A stretch of 64,000 bases of DNA from Hyphomicrobiales bacterium 4NK60-0047b (GCA_040367435.1 BAABWY010000004.1:310001-374000); one strand, 5' to 3'; positions 27,588 through 37,529 are shown, numbered from the stretch's first letter. Notes: generated from the letters alone by a model not told the origin. A program made the numbers and translations.

Positions 27588-30026
27588 CTATTGTTCTTTT
27601 TTTCCAGTTGGCTTGCGCGGTTTTTTAACCGCTGGTTTCCGCCTTGTGGTTGTTTTCTTCGTTGCCGGTACTGCACCTACTTTTGCCTTAGGCTTTCTTT
27701 TGGCCGCAGGCTTTCTTTTTGGTGCTGTTGGCTTTTTGATTGTTTCAGGACTTACATAATTAAAGGCTAATTCTTTTTTGGCGCCTTCACCAACAACCCG
27801 AACTTCAACCGTGCCACCATTTTCAAGCTTACCAAAGAGCAACTCTTCAGCGAGAGGCTTCTTGATATATTCCTGAATGACACGTGCAAGAGGTCTTGCG
27901 CCAAATTTTGGATCATAGCCTTTTTTCGCTAACCAGATTTTTGCTTCTTTTGTCAGTTCAAAAGCGACAGAACGATCTGCTAGTTGAGCTTCCAGTTCGT
28001 AGATGAATTTATCCACCACTTGCGAAATGGTATCTTCAGACAAGCTGTTGAATGGAATAATTGCATCAAGACGATTTCTAAATTCAGGACTGAACAGACG
28101 ATTTAGCTCTTCCTGATCATCTCCTGTGCGCTCATCTCTATTAAAGCCGATTGGTGCTTTTGCCAGATCAGCGGCACCAGCGTTAGATGTCATGATTAAG
28201 ATGACATTTCTAAAATCAACTGCTTTGCCGTTGTGATCTGTTAATTTGCCATGATCCATTACCTGCAACAAAATGTTGAAAATATCTGGATGTGCTTTTT
28301 CTATCTCATCAAGCAAGAGAACACAGTGTGGGTTCTGATCTATGCCGTCCGTTAACATGCCACCTTGGTCAAAACCGACATATCCTGGAGGGGCGCCGAT
28401 GAGACGAGACACCGCGTGTTTTTCCATATATTCAGACATATCAAACCGGAGCATTTTCACGCCCATGGTATCAGCTAGTTGGCGCGCAACTTCTGTTTTA
28501 CCAACACCGGTTGGACCTGAGAACAGATAACAGCCAATTGGTTTATCTGGTTGGCGCAGGCCAGCACGAGATAGTTTTATTGCTGAAGATAAAGATACAA
28601 TTGCTTGATCCTGGCCATAAACAACGCGTTTTAAGTCGCGCTCCAAATTGCGCAAAATTTCAGCGTCTGATTTGGACACAGATTTTGGTGGAATGCGTGC
28701 CATTACCGCTATGGTTTCTTCAATTTCTTTAATGCCAATGGTTTTGAGGCGCTTGTCTTCCGGGACGAGCATTTGAGCAGCGCCGCTTTCATCAAGCACA
28801 TCAATAGCTTTATCTGGCAATTTTTTGTCGTGCAGATATTTGACAGATAAATCAACAGAACCTTGGATAGCTTGATCTGTATATTCTACCTTGTGATGTT
28901 TTTCATAATAAGGCTTAAGGCCTGTTAGAATTTTAACTGCATCTTCTGGAGTTGGCTCTTCAACATCAATTTTCTGGAACCGGCGGACCATTGCACGATC
29001 TTTTTCAAAATAATTTCGAAATTCTTTATAGGTCGTTGAGCCGATGCACTTAATTGCCCCGTTGGCCAATGCTGGCTTTAAGAGGTTTGAGGCATCCATC
29101 GCACCACCAGATGTGGCACCAGCACCAATAATGGTGTGAATTTCATCAATGAATAAAACTGAACCTGGTGTTTTTTCAATTTCCTTGATTACAGACTTTA
29201 GACGTTCTTCAAAGTCACCGCGATAACGGGTGCCTGCTAACAGTGATCCCATATCTAACTGGAAAATCACGGCATCATGTAATACTTCGGGTACTTCTTT
29301 ATTGACAATTCGCCGGGCTAAACCTTCAGCAATCGCGGTTTTACCAACGCCTGGTTCTCCCACAAATAGCGGGTTGTTTTTCTGGCGGCGACAAAGAATT
29401 TGTATGGTGCGGTTCACTTCCATATCACGGCCAATAAGAGGGTCTATTCGACCTTCATTTGCCTTTTTATTTAGATTTATGCAGAAATTTTCGAGAACGT
29501 CTGGTTCTCTATTTTGATCTTCAGCACTTTCAACTGTTGCTGCGTCATCATCCACACCTCTTGCTGAGCGTGTTTCAGATTGATCTCCGCGCTTTGCAAC
29601 GCCGTGACTGATGTAATTCACTGCGTCAAACCTGGTCATGTCTTGCTCAAGCAAGAAAAAGGCTGCGTGGCTTTCTCGTTCGGCAAAAATCGCAACTAGA
29701 ACATTGGCGCCGGTTACTTCTTCACGGCCAGATGATTGGACGTGAATGAGTGCTCGCTGGACCACACGCTGAAAGCCGGTTGTTGGCTGCACATCTTCAA
29801 TTTCTGAGACAATGAGTGCGTCTAAGTCTGTATCTATGTACTGAATAAGCTGTTTGCGTAAAATTTCTAAATTTACACTACAAGCGCGCATAACCGCTGA
29901 CGCGTCTTTATCATCAATTAATGAAAGGAGAAGATGTTCTAACGTCGCGAATTCCTGGCGACGTTCGCTCGCATATTCTAAGGCGCGATGAATGGCTTCT
30001 TCAAGGCTTTCGGTAAATGAAGGCAT
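27588..30026 (-). CDS. clpA: ATP-dependent Clp protease ATPase subunit ClpA
   Basis: An 812-residue AAA+ unfoldase that feeds ClpP and, with ClpS, N-degron substrates. Seen: N-domain with the double Clp repeat (1-145), first AAA module with Walker A GEPGVGKTA (about 228-236) and Walker B VLFIDEIH, second AAA module with GPTGVGKTE and LLLDEIEKAHPDIF. The last about 55 residues, after ELAFNYV, form a Lys/Pro/Ala/Arg-rich tail that ClpA proteins I know lack; it resembles the TopA tail. The gene follows clpS by 6 bp, forming the standard clpSA operon. Confidence 0.97.
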   Translation of the reverse strand: MPSFTESLEEAIHRALEYASERRQEFATLEHLLLSLIDDKDASAVMRACSVNLEILRKQLIQYIDTDLDALIVSEIEDVQPTTGFQRVVQRALIHVQSSGREEVTGANVLVAIFAERESHAAFFLLEQDMTRFDAVNYISHGVAKRGDQSETRSARGVDDDAATVESAEDQNREPDVLENFCINLNKKANEGRIDPLIGRDMEVNRTIQILCRRQKNNPLFVGEPGVGKTAIAEGLARRIVNKEVPEVLHDAVIFQLDMGSLLAGTRYRGDFEERLKSVIKEIEKTPGSVLFIDEIHTIIGAGATSGGAMDASNLLKPALANGAIKCIGSTTYKEFRNYFEKDRAMVRRFQKIDVEEPTPEDAVKILTGLKPYYEKHHKVEYTDQAIQGSVDLSVKYLHDKKLPDKAIDVLDESGAAQMLVPEDKRLKTIGIKEIEETIAVMARIPPKSVSKSDAEILRNLERDLKRVVYGQDQAIVSLSSAIKLSRAGLRQPDKPIGCYLFSGPTGVGKTEVARQLADTMGVKMLRFDMSEYMEKHAVSRLIGAPPGYVGFDQGGMLTDGIDQNPHCVLLLDEIEKAHPDIFNILLQVMDHGKLTDHNGKAVDFRNVILIMTSNAGAADLAKAPIGFNRDERTGDDQEELNRLFSPEFRNRLDAIIPFNSLSEDTISQVVDKFIYELEAQLADRSVAFELTKEAKIWLAKKGYDPKFGARPLARVIQEYIKKPLAEELLFGKLENGGTVEVRVVGEGAKKELAFNYVSPETIKKPTAPKRKPAAKRKPKAKVGAVPATKKTTTRRKPAVKKPRKPTGKKEQ

Positions 30027-30032
30027 GGAAAG

Positions 30033-30404
30033 TTACTCCTTCTCCATGGTGCATTGCAGTGGATGTTGATGCTCTTGAGCAAACAACATGACCTGGGTGA
30101 CTTTTGTTTCAGCGACTTCATATGTAAATACTCCACATACGCCGACGCCGCGATGATGCACCTGAAGCATGATTTTTTCTGCCTCAGAGCGGTTTTTATT
30201 AAAATATCTCTCCAATATATGAACAACAAACTCCATTGGAGTGTAATCATCATTGAGCAATAAGACTTTATAAAGGCTAGGCTTCTTTGTCTTTTCCTTT
30301 ACTTTTTCAGTAAAGCCAGGACTAGTGACACCCGTATTGCCATCCTCATCATCTTCATTAGAATTACAGAAGATGTTGTTAATATTGCTCCCTAAATTCA
30401 ACAT
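30033..30404 (-). CDS. clpS: ClpA adaptor protein ClpS
   Basis: A 123-residue N-recognin adaptor that delivers proteins with bulky hydrophobic N-terminal residues to ClpAP. The core is intact: [20 protein letters not shown] forms the N-degron pocket, followed by [20 protein letters not shown]. The flexible N-terminal extension (about 40 residues, Asn/Asp-rich) is the part that enters the ClpA pore. It lies 6 bp upstream of clpA on the same strand. Alphaproteobacteria may carry two ClpS paralogues; the clpA linkage marks this as the principal one. Confidence 0.96.
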   Translation of the reverse strand: MLNLGSNINNIFCNSNEDDEDGNTGVTSPGFTEKVKEKTKKPSLYKVLLLNDDYTPMEFVVHILERYFNKNRSEAEKIMLQVHHRGVGVCGVFTYEVAETKVTQVMLFAQEHQHPLQCTMEKE

Positions 30405-31187
30405 TTTTCCGTCAACATCACTTTAGATTTAATCAATGGTTACTATTCGTTACCATTCGTGTTTCAACTGCTTCAATTTTATCGATTTGGTCTTTATGCA
30501 TCTTAATTTTTTTTAAGACTTATCTCTCATCGCATTATTGCAGCTTCTCACGACAAGGGACCAAATCAATCATCATCTGTTTTATATCTTGTCACACTTT
30601 TTTCCATCCGCCGAATATTTTTCTTTAAAATATCGTAAATTTTACTGAATTTATTTGGGAATGAAGCGGTAAAAGCATGATTGATTACTTATTATCTAGG
30701 TGCCGCGTCAAAAAAATCAATTGTGCATTGCACTATTTTTTATGAATTGAGGGGAATTCATATCAAACGAATCGAATTATCGTTCTATTTGGGGCGTTCG
30801 GAATGATTTTATCGAAATTTTTTGAGATAACTAAAATTTTAATCAAATTTGATTTAAGTGCTTAAGAAATATTCAAAGTAATTCATTTATATATATCCTC
30901 ATGAAATAGATTTTGGCACCAAATGACTAAGATTTCTTATTTTGATTTTATTTTTGTCTAATTGATGCCCAAAAATGATGCTTTTTTGAAAATTCAGAGG
31001 GCTACCATTTGCTATTTTGACAAGTTTACTATTTTGAATATGTACTCCAGGTCTTCTTTGGAGGGGGCTTACTTTTTGTAATTTTTAGGACTTACAATTC
31101 AGCTTTTCTTCCCCTCATATCAAATCTTTTTTGGATTTGGCTGATCTGGAAGTTTGTTTTGTGGCAGGAACAATAAAAGAGACAAAC
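30405..31187. other. Long AT-rich intergenic region
   Basis: 783 bp between clpS and the D,D-carboxypeptidase gene, divergent, extremely AT-rich with many T and A runs. I found no gene-like ORF with a ribosome site, no palindromic repeat copy and no tRNA. A weak CTCCA..TGGAG inverted repeat at about 31044 is the only folded feature. It must hold two promoters. Confidence 0.4.
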
Positions 31188-32648
31188 ATGCGGAACATTA
31201 AGTTTCTAGGTGTAAATACACTTATTTTTAGTTTTTTGATTTTAGCACCAGTTTTCACTGGGCTGGAAAATGCACACGCAGCGCGTAAGTCAGCTGCGAT
31301 GGCAATCGACGCTCATACGGGACGTGTTTTATACTCGCATAATGTTGATAAACCGCACCATCCTGCGTCTCTCACAAAAATTATGACCCTTTATATGATG
31401 TTTGAATATATTGAAGCTGGTCGTTTTCATATGAATTCACCTTTGAAAGTCACCGCCAATGCAGCACGGCAAGTTCCTTCAAAGCTAGGCTTGAAACCCG
31501 GAACTACTATCTTGGTTAAGGATGCTATCAAAGCACTTGTTACAAAAAGTGCTAATGATGTCGCCGTTACCATTGCTGAAAACTTAGCGGGTTCGGAATG
31601 GAAATTTACACGACTTATGACTTGGAAAGCTCGCAAGATGGGCATGAACAAGACAGTATTTGTGAATGCGTCAGGCCTACCTGACAAGAGACAAACGACT
31701 ACAGCCCGTGACATGATCACTTTGGGTATGCGCATTCAAAAAGACTTCCCACAATTTTATCCGCTATTTTCAATGAAGAAATTTGCTTATCGCGGCAAGG
31801 TTTATAAAAACCACAATGGCCTTATGTCTCGCATGAGAGGAATTGACGGTATTAAAACAGGCTACACTCGAGCCTCTGGTTTTAATTTAACATCTTCCAT
31901 CTGGAGTGGCCGCAAACATGTTGTTGCTGTTGTTCTTGGTGGCAAGACTGCCCGCAAGCGAGATAATTTCATGGCTCGCGTTCTAAAGAAATCTTTGCGC
32001 AAAGCGCGGCGGGGCAAATCAAAGAAACAATTTGTTGCTGCTAACTTTGCTCGCAAGGCACCGCGTAGAAAAGTTGCTGCTGTTCAAAGACGGGCTCCTA
32101 AAAAGATAGCACCGCGCAAACAAGTGGTTGCAAAGCGCCCCCTTCCTCGTGAAAACTCTGCTCCTGTTAAACAGAAGGCGCTTGTTCAGAAAGCTGCGCT
32201 AAAAGTAGCACCGGCTAAGGTTATTAATGACCGCTTGCAGCAAGATCTGGCAGATGCCCCTGCGCAAGAAATTATTGTGCATAGCAAAAAGACAGCTTTA
32301 ACGCAGCGTGAAGTTGCCAACAAAGCTCTGATTGACCCTTCTGATACTACAGGTGACATTAAAGAGACTTCTGACAAGCAGCTCGTTGTCACTACGCCGC
32401 CACAAGGCCCCTATCATATTCAAATCGGTGCATTTGGCTCAGAAGAAGATGCTGAACGCCGGTTACATTCCATTGGTTCTAAAGCCGGCAAGCTCTTAAA
32501 CGGGCATAAAAGTTTTACCATGAAGGTTTCTAGCAACAATGTTTATCGTGCTAGGTTTGCAGGCTTTAGCGAAGCGGATGCGAGAAAAACTTGTCGTCAG
32601 CTGAAGAAAAAAGCAATCGACTGCATGGCGATTTCTGCTCAGCAATAA
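31188..32648 (+). CDS. D-alanyl-D-alanine carboxypeptidase with C-terminal SPOR domain
   Basis: A 486-residue penicillin-binding protein of the PBP5/DacA type that trims the terminal D-Ala of peptidoglycan stem peptides in the periplasm. The ATG at 31188 starts a clear signal peptide ending ENAHA. Catalytic motifs: S61-L-T-K64, S121-A-N123, K223-T-G. A long basic linker (about 265-400) follows, and residues 405-486 form a SPOR domain (YHIQIGAFGSEEDAERRL), which binds denuded septal glycan. The linker and SPOR domain replace the usual PBP5 C-terminal beta domain. The layout suggests a role at the division site. Confidence 0.92.
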   Translation: MRNIKFLGVNTLIFSFLILAPVFTGLENAHAARKSAAMAIDAHTGRVLYSHNVDKPHHPASLTKIMTLYMMFEYIEAGRFHMNSPLKVTANAARQVPSKLGLKPGTTILVKDAIKALVTKSANDVAVTIAENLAGSEWKFTRLMTWKARKMGMNKTVFVNASGLPDKRQTTTARDMITLGMRIQKDFPQFYPLFSMKKFAYRGKVYKNHNGLMSRMRGIDGIKTGYTRASGFNLTSSIWSGRKHVVAVVLGGKTARKRDNFMARVLKKSLRKARRGKSKKQFVAANFARKAPRRKVAAVQRRAPKKIAPRKQVVAKRPLPRENSAPVKQKALVQKAALKVAPAKVINDRLQQDLADAPAQEIIVHSKKTALTQREVANKALIDPSDTTGDIKETSDKQLVVTTPPQGPYHIQIGAFGSEEDAERRLHSIGSKAGKLLNGHKSFTMKVSSNNVYRARFAGFSEADARKTCRQLKKKAIDCMAISAQQ

Positions 32649-32707
32649 AATCTTTCTTGTTTTTATATATAAGTACATCTGTTTTCTTGCGCTAAATGAC
32701 GTGAGAT

Positions 32708-33415
32708 TTAGCCAAGTAAACAATCCTTAGCCATGTTAATTTTGGCCGCTAAGAATGGTGACCCACCTTGATCTGGGTGAAACCGTTTCATCAGTAGGCG
32801 ATGGTTAGCTTTCACTTCTTCATTTGTTGGATGTGAACTTAGGCCGAGTATCTCAATTGCTTCTCTTCTGGTAATTCTGCTTGAAGTTGAACTTACGAGT
32901 TTATCTTCGGTCTCATAATATCCGCGCACCTCTTTACGCCAACTGTCGTGGTTTAAATCCATATAACTAATTAGAATTTGTTCGCTTGCTTTGTCTTTTG
33001 ACGAGTAAAATATTAATAGCTCGTTTAATTCCGCAAATGACAAACTGGAAAGACTTTGCCCTTTTTTTACACCGCTTATGACTGTCCCTGACATCTCATT
33101 CTTTATTGGGTCTATTATGATTTTAAGAAACGAGGATGAAATGACTGGATTTCTTGGACCATGATTTTGAGGACCATGGTTTCTCGCAGTGGCATTTCTT
33201 ATACCCTTGTTTTTTTTTGACCATGGCAGTTCAAGCAGAAAGTCTGTATTTCGAATAAAAAGATAGGCCATGATAAAAAGTGGGACTGCGAAAGCAAACA
33301 AGCCTCGACTTAGGGCCAACAACGCCATGACAAAGAGTGAAGCGCTAAGTGCCTTTGGACCGAACCTGAAATAAATATAAAGGGTGATGACACCAACAAA
33401 GAGCACATAGTGCAT
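32708..33415 (-). CDS. Membrane-anchored J-domain protein
   Basis: A 235-residue protein with two N-terminal membrane segments (about 3-20 and 25-55) and a C-terminal J domain (about 175-235) ending RFHPDQGGSPFLAAKINMAK, with the HPD needed to stimulate DnaK. The layout, TM segments first and J domain last, resembles TIM14/Pam18-like proteins common in Alphaproteobacteria. A short internal duplication gives NHGPQNHGPRN. Client or site of action unknown; inner membrane with the J domain in the cytoplasm is expected. It is convergent with the carboxypeptidase gene. Confidence 0.85.
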   Translation of the reverse strand: MHYVLFVGVITLYIYFRFGPKALSASLFVMALLALSRGLFAFAVPLFIMAYLFIRNTDFLLELPWSKKNKGIRNATARNHGPQNHGPRNPVISSSFLKIIIDPIKNEMSGTVISGVKKGQSLSSLSFAELNELLIFYSSKDKASEQILISYMDLNHDSWRKEVRGYYETEDKLVSSTSSRITRREAIEILGLSSHPTNEEVKANHRLLMKRFHPDQGGSPFLAAKINMAKDCLLG

Positions 33416-33676
33416 ATTTTAAACTTCGCCTTTATGCTCTGTTATTTAATAACTAGGTGATATTATATTAATTTCCATTCATTTAAAAGTTTGCTCTACT
33501 TCCATATAAAGTTCCTACCTTTTCATTCCTAATCACTTTATAAAGATTTTGATAAATCATTTTCTTACCTATCTCTTTTCATCAATTTTGTTATTGGTAG
33601 TGAAAATCATTTTTAGATGACATTGAATTACTCTCTAGTAAATTTTTGTAGAGAGTTGATATTTTGGAGTTCCCAA

Positions 33677-34534
33677 ATGGATGACCACCGCCTTACTATA
33701 GTTAGCAACATTCAAGTGCTACGTGAGGAAATTGCTGACCTTCGCGCTGACAAAAAGACTGTTGCGCTTATCCCAACAATGGGAGCATTACATGAGGGAC
33801 ATTTATCTTTAATTGATTTTGCCAAGGAGCACGCTGACAAGGCCGTTTGCTCCATATATGTTAACCCAACTCAATTTGCTCCTGGTGAGGACTTGAATGC
33901 TTATCCAAGACCGCTCATTGATGATATTCGTGCGCTTGAGGGAAAGCTCACTGATTTTGTTTTCACACCAACAGACGACGAAATGTATCCGGATGGTTTT
34001 TCAACCAAAGTTTCTGTTTCTGGAGTGAGCTCACCTCTTTGTGGTAAAAGCCGCCCTGATCATTTTGATGGTGTTGCAACGATTGTCACCAAGCTACTCA
34101 TGATGGTGCAACCTGATTTTGCCATTTTTGGTGAAAAGGATTATCAGCAATTATTAGTTATTCGGCGCTTTGTCAGTGACCTCAATATCCCCATTGAAAT
34201 TTTAGGGGCACCTATTGTGCGCGCAGAAGATGGCCTAGCCCTTTCATCCCGAAATCAGTATCTTTCAACGAAAGAGAGAGAGGTTGCACCTTTGCTTAAT
34301 CAAACTCTTGCGAAACTATCTGAAGAGATCAAAACATCAAACGGAGATCCTTCAAAATTAATCACTTCATCAATCAATCAATTGTCTAAGGCAGGATTTG
34401 AGGTGGATTATTTAGAAATAAGGGATGCTAAAAGCTTAGCGCCAATCATCGAAATCTTCGAAGATCAAACAGCTCGTTTATTTGTTGCAGCTAAATTAGG
34501 GAAAACACGTTTGATCGACAATATTGCCGTTTGA
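33677..34534 (+). CDS. panC: Pantothenate synthetase
   Basis: A 285-residue cytosolic enzyme joining pantoate and beta-alanine with ATP, last step to vitamin B5. Seen: TMGALHEGHLSLI (HIGH-like ATP motif), YVNPTQFAPGEDLNAYPRP, FGEKDYQQL, and ALSSRNQYLS (KMSKS-like). The start is the ATG at 33677 with GGAG 7 nt upstream; the frame is open further upstream but without a site. panB, its frequent neighbour, is not here. Confidence 0.96.
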   Translation: MDDHRLTIVSNIQVLREEIADLRADKKTVALIPTMGALHEGHLSLIDFAKEHADKAVCSIYVNPTQFAPGEDLNAYPRPLIDDIRALEGKLTDFVFTPTDDEMYPDGFSTKVSVSGVSSPLCGKSRPDHFDGVATIVTKLLMMVQPDFAIFGEKDYQQLLVIRRFVSDLNIPIEILGAPIVRAEDGLALSSRNQYLSTKEREVAPLLNQTLAKLSEEIKTSNGDPSKLITSSINQLSKAGFEVDYLEIRDAKSLAPIIEIFEDQTARLFVAAKLGKTRLIDNIAV

Positions 34535-35263
34535 ATTATGTTGTTTAATTAGCTTAGAAAAGCAAAAGGCTGACTCTCAATCTATATAGAATGAGTGCCA
34601 GCCCAATTGGTGTATTATGAACGATACGCAGCTCACAAAACATTATATATATACATTACGCATTACATATATCGGTACTGATATAAATTTAAGTTAAACT
34701 TAAGCCATATCCAAACGCATTACTCTGTACCTAAGCCGATTATATTATACTCAAAACGATTCGGCAATACGCATTACTAAACACTCAAACTTTAAATTTT
34801 TATGAAACAAACTCGATAAATTTTTGTTTCTATCACTTCGAGGCTTATATGCCACGGAAGGATCGTATTCGTTTTATTCAGTATCTACGATGTTATCTAG
34901 TGATGCTGCACTTTTGATGCTGCACTTTACATTGGAGGGGGAAACCAATGCGTTAAAGCTTAACTGCACCACCAGCTAACAATATGAAAAACTTACAGTA
35001 TTTCATATTGACCCAGCTTAATTTTGGTCCTAAGGGGACTTGGGGGGCTGATAAGTTTAGAACCATCAAAAAACTGGGTCAAACAGTATGTTATGATTAA
35101 TAGATAGGTATTGAGGCCCGAATTTGAAGGCTTTAAGGCGATTATGTGATATATGTTACTGAATGTTACACTTGTGTAATCTACTTTTTTTCACCCACTT
35201 GATCTTATTTGCTTCTACAGGCATGATAATACATATCCTTTCTCTAACATTTTGGAGGCGCTT
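34535..35263. other. Intergenic region with short repeats
   Basis: 729 bp without a gene. It holds an exact 14-bp tandem duplication (TGATGCTGCACTTT twice, from about 34901) and a 75-bp segment bounded by the 9-bp inverted repeat TTGACCCAG/CTGGGTCAA (see 35008). The rest is AT-rich with no recognisable signal. Confidence 0.45.
35008..35082. repeat. 75-bp segment with 9-bp terminal inverted repeats
   Basis: TTGACCCAG at 35008-35016 and CTGGGTCAA at 35074-35082 are perfect inverted copies; the similarity extends outwards weakly (CATA/TATG). Inside is a shorter GTCC/GGAC pairing. It could be a miniature inverted-repeat element, an IS remnant or an RNA stem. Only one copy is visible here. Confidence 0.4.
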
Positions 35264-35680
35264 TTGAGCTCTGGTTCTTTGGTTATCCCTTTTCCTAAAA
35301 TAACTTCTGGTCTTCAAAAAACTGCTCGTGCCTGTATTGTTTTATCTTCCAACTCACCCCCTACTCATTTTTCAAATAATCTAGTTGTTAGTTTCCATAG
35401 AACAGAACTGAACCAAATTCTGTTTTACTATGGAACTATGGTGTCTAAAGGAGAATGGCGTGATTATGCCATTGATACAGGACCGCATGAGGCTGTGTTT
35501 TCTATATTTCGGCATAGCAGTGAACAGCCGTTATATCGTATTGAGAAGATCCCTAAACTAACTAATAAACAAGGTGCTTATCGTATTGTCGGGCATGATG
35601 GCCAAACATTGAAACGAGGTAAAGACCTTAGCCAAGTTTTAAAAATTTTTACGAAGAAAATTGAAGAAACTCAAACATAA
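35264..35680 (+). CDS. DUF2794 family protein
   Basis: A 138-residue cytosolic protein of the alphaproteobacterial DUF2794 family, identified from the core FHRTELNQILFYYGTMVSKG, EWRDYAID, AVFSIFRHSSEQPLYRIEK and GQTLKRGKDLSQVLK. No function is established. The start is a TTG at 35264 with GGAGG 5 nt upstream; there is no ATG near the conserved start. It ends at a strong symmetrical terminator shared with the opposing gene. Confidence 0.88.
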   Translation: MSSGSLVIPFPKITSGLQKTARACIVLSSNSPPTHFSNNLVVSFHRTELNQILFYYGTMVSKGEWRDYAIDTGPHEAVFSIFRHSSEQPLYRIEKIPKLTNKQGAYRIVGHDGQTLKRGKDLSQVLKIFTKKIEETQT

Positions 35681-35711
35681 ATATCTGTTAGTATTGTTTT
35701 TGTAATCAAAT

Positions 35712-35745
35712 AAAAAACCCGGTGAGAGCTCTCACCGGGTTTTTT
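35712..35745. terminator. Bidirectional terminator, perfect palindrome
   Basis: A 34-bp perfect palindrome: an A-run, CCCGGTGAG, AGCT centre, CTCACCGGG and a T-run. It terminates both the DUF2794 gene (plus) and the Bax-inhibitor-like gene (minus). Confidence 0.95.
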
Positions 35746-35768
35746 ATTTTAGTTCATTCAACCAAGAC

Positions 35769-36500
35769 TTAATCGCTTGAACCGAATATACTGAGCAAGC
35801 TCATGAATAGATTGATGAAATCCAAGTACAAGCTAAGAGCACCCATGATCGCCAATTTACCTAATGTTTCAGCACCGTGGCCTACATAATACGCTTCTTT
35901 GATGCGCTGTGTGTCATAAGCTGTTAGGCCAGCGAAAATCAACACGCCAATAACAGATACAGCAAATTGAAGAGCTGATGAAGCAATGAAGATATTTACG
36001 ATGCTAGCAATGATAATGCCGATAAGGCCCATGAACAGGAATGTTCCCCAGCCAGATAAATCTTTTTTGGTCACATAGCCATAAACACTTAAAGCACCAA
36101 ACGCTGCGGCACTAATGAAGAAAACACGTGTAATGCTTGTGCCACCGTAGCGTAAGAAAATCCAGGATAGAGATGCGCCCATTAAAGCTGCGAATATCCA
36201 AAAAGCGATTTGTGCGCCACTAAAGCTCATTTTGTGCATGCGAGCTGAAAGGAAGAAAACCATACCCAATGGGGCGAACATTAAAACCCACTTTAACGGG
36301 CTATTATACATTAACTGACCAAATGCTGGGTTAGTTGTTGCCATGTGAAACACACCGTAAGCGACAACACCTGTAAGGGCGACACCAGCCATCATGTAGT
36401 TATAAACTTGCATCATGTAAGCCCGTAGGCCTTGATCAATCTCACGGGCGCGACTAAGCGATCCTGTTGAGACATCTTGATGTTGTTGATAATCAGACAT
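35769..36500 (-). CDS. Bax inhibitor-1/YccA family membrane protein
   Basis: A 243-residue protein with seven hydrophobic segments after a polar N-terminus of about 30 residues, of the BI-1/YbhL/YccA family. It has YDTQRIKEAYYVGHGAE near the C-terminal end and closes with LYLDFINLFMSLLSIFGSSD, a typical family ending. In E. coli YccA modulates FtsH; some homologues are pH-sensitive calcium leak channels. The role here is not known. AGGATACAAAC precedes the ATG. In Alphaproteobacteria an RNA motif named ybhL has been described upstream of this family; a palindrome in the right place is listed separately. Confidence 0.93.
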   Translation of the reverse strand: MSDYQQHQDVSTGSLSRAREIDQGLRAYMMQVYNYMMAGVALTGVVAYGVFHMATTNPAFGQLMYNSPLKWVLMFAPLGMVFFLSARMHKMSFSGAQIAFWIFAALMGASLSWIFLRYGGTSITRVFFISAAAFGALSVYGYVTKKDLSGWGTFLFMGLIGIIIASIVNIFIASSALQFAVSVIGVLIFAGLTAYDTQRIKEAYYVGHGAETLGKLAIMGALSLYLDFINLFMSLLSIFGSSD

Positions 36501-36579
36501 GTTTGTATCCTTTAAATATTTGCCATCTAACTTAAATTTGTTTGCTTGATTACATTTTATTCAACTTTGAAACTTGGCC

Positions 36580-36595
36580 TTGCACAATTGTGCAA
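36580..36595 (-). promoter_or_regulatory. Palindrome in the leader of the Bax-inhibitor-like gene
   Basis: TTGCACAATTGTGCAA is a perfect 16-bp palindrome 80 bp upstream of the start codon. It could be an operator or the stem of the ybhL leader RNA motif known from Alphaproteobacteria. I cannot check the consensus here. The rest of the 397-bp gap is AT-rich with no gene. Confidence 0.4.
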
Positions 36596-36897
36596 ACCTC
36601 ATTTTCAAATACCTCAGACTTATAAAATAATGTGTAATTTTGATCTTACAATTTCATTTCTCTTATAAACTTGTCTTATTTAAGGAATTTAAACGCAATT
36701 CAGCTTTCCTTGCTAATATGGAGTTTATACCCTCTTATTTCAAGTGCTGTAGCTGCGACTTTTTATATTTTATTTTATTACTAACCTTTAAAAAGCATTA
36801 ATTGCACTTAATACACCCCGAATTTGTTACTATTCTTAGTTTTTAAGCATTAATTTGCTTTGTTTCTTACAATCTAACCAAATGATTTGATTTATTT

Positions 36898-37434
36898 ATG
36901 CCTCGTCTTTTTACAGGAATAAAGATTCCCCCTGCTATTTGCGACCAACTCTCTTTTATACAATATGGGCTATTAGACGCTCGATGGATTGAGCCACATG
37001 ATTTTCATATTACATTGCGGTTTATCGGAGATATTGATGATCATTTAGCAAATGATCTTGCTAATGCTTATTCTCATATATCTACCGCCCCTTTCACCTT
37101 GCAGTTAAACTCTGTGGGTATTTTTGGTGGGAATAGGCCTCGTATGGTTTGGGCCGGTGTTTCTCACTCACCCGCCTTAGAGCAGTTGCACAAATCACAT
37201 GAAGCTCTGTCTCAAAAGTTTGGATTAAAGCCAGAGGGGAGAAAATTCATCCCTCATGTTACCTTGGCTCGGTTTAAAGCAGGACAAGCCAGCGGTGTTG
37301 AGACATATCTTATTGATCACAGTCGCTTTCAATCACTGGAATTTGAAGTCTCTTCTTTTGAGCTTTACTCAGCGAAGGCTTCAAAAGGGGGTGGGCCTTA
37401 TGTTATTGAACAAAGCTATGAGTTAGGTGACTAG
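36898..37434 (+). CDS. thpR: RNA 2',3'-cyclic phosphodiesterase
   Basis: A 178-residue member of the 2H phosphoesterase superfamily (formerly 2'-5' RNA ligase LigT). It starts RLFTGIKIPPAI and has both catalytic H-x-T-L motifs: HITLRFIGDI (about residue 41) and HVTLARFK (about residue 121). It is a cytosolic enzyme that opens 2',3'-cyclic phosphates on RNA. Standing alone between two divergent promoters, it is convergent with the phosphatase gene. A 14-bp segment CTAGGTGTCTCAGA is repeated just downstream (about 37473 and 37495). Confidence 0.92.
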   Translation: MPRLFTGIKIPPAICDQLSFIQYGLLDARWIEPHDFHITLRFIGDIDDHLANDLANAYSHISTAPFTLQLNSVGIFGGNRPRMVWAGVSHSPALEQLHKSHEALSQKFGLKPEGRKFIPHVTLARFKAGQASGVETYLIDHSRFQSLEFEVSSFELYSAKASKGGGPYVIEQSYELGD

Positions 37435-37529
37435 ACAATTTTTTTGTCACTCTTAAGTACTCAATGTGTCTGCCTAGGTGTCTCAGAATACCTGGCTAGG
37501 TGTCTCAGACTGCATCTTAAGAACTGGAC

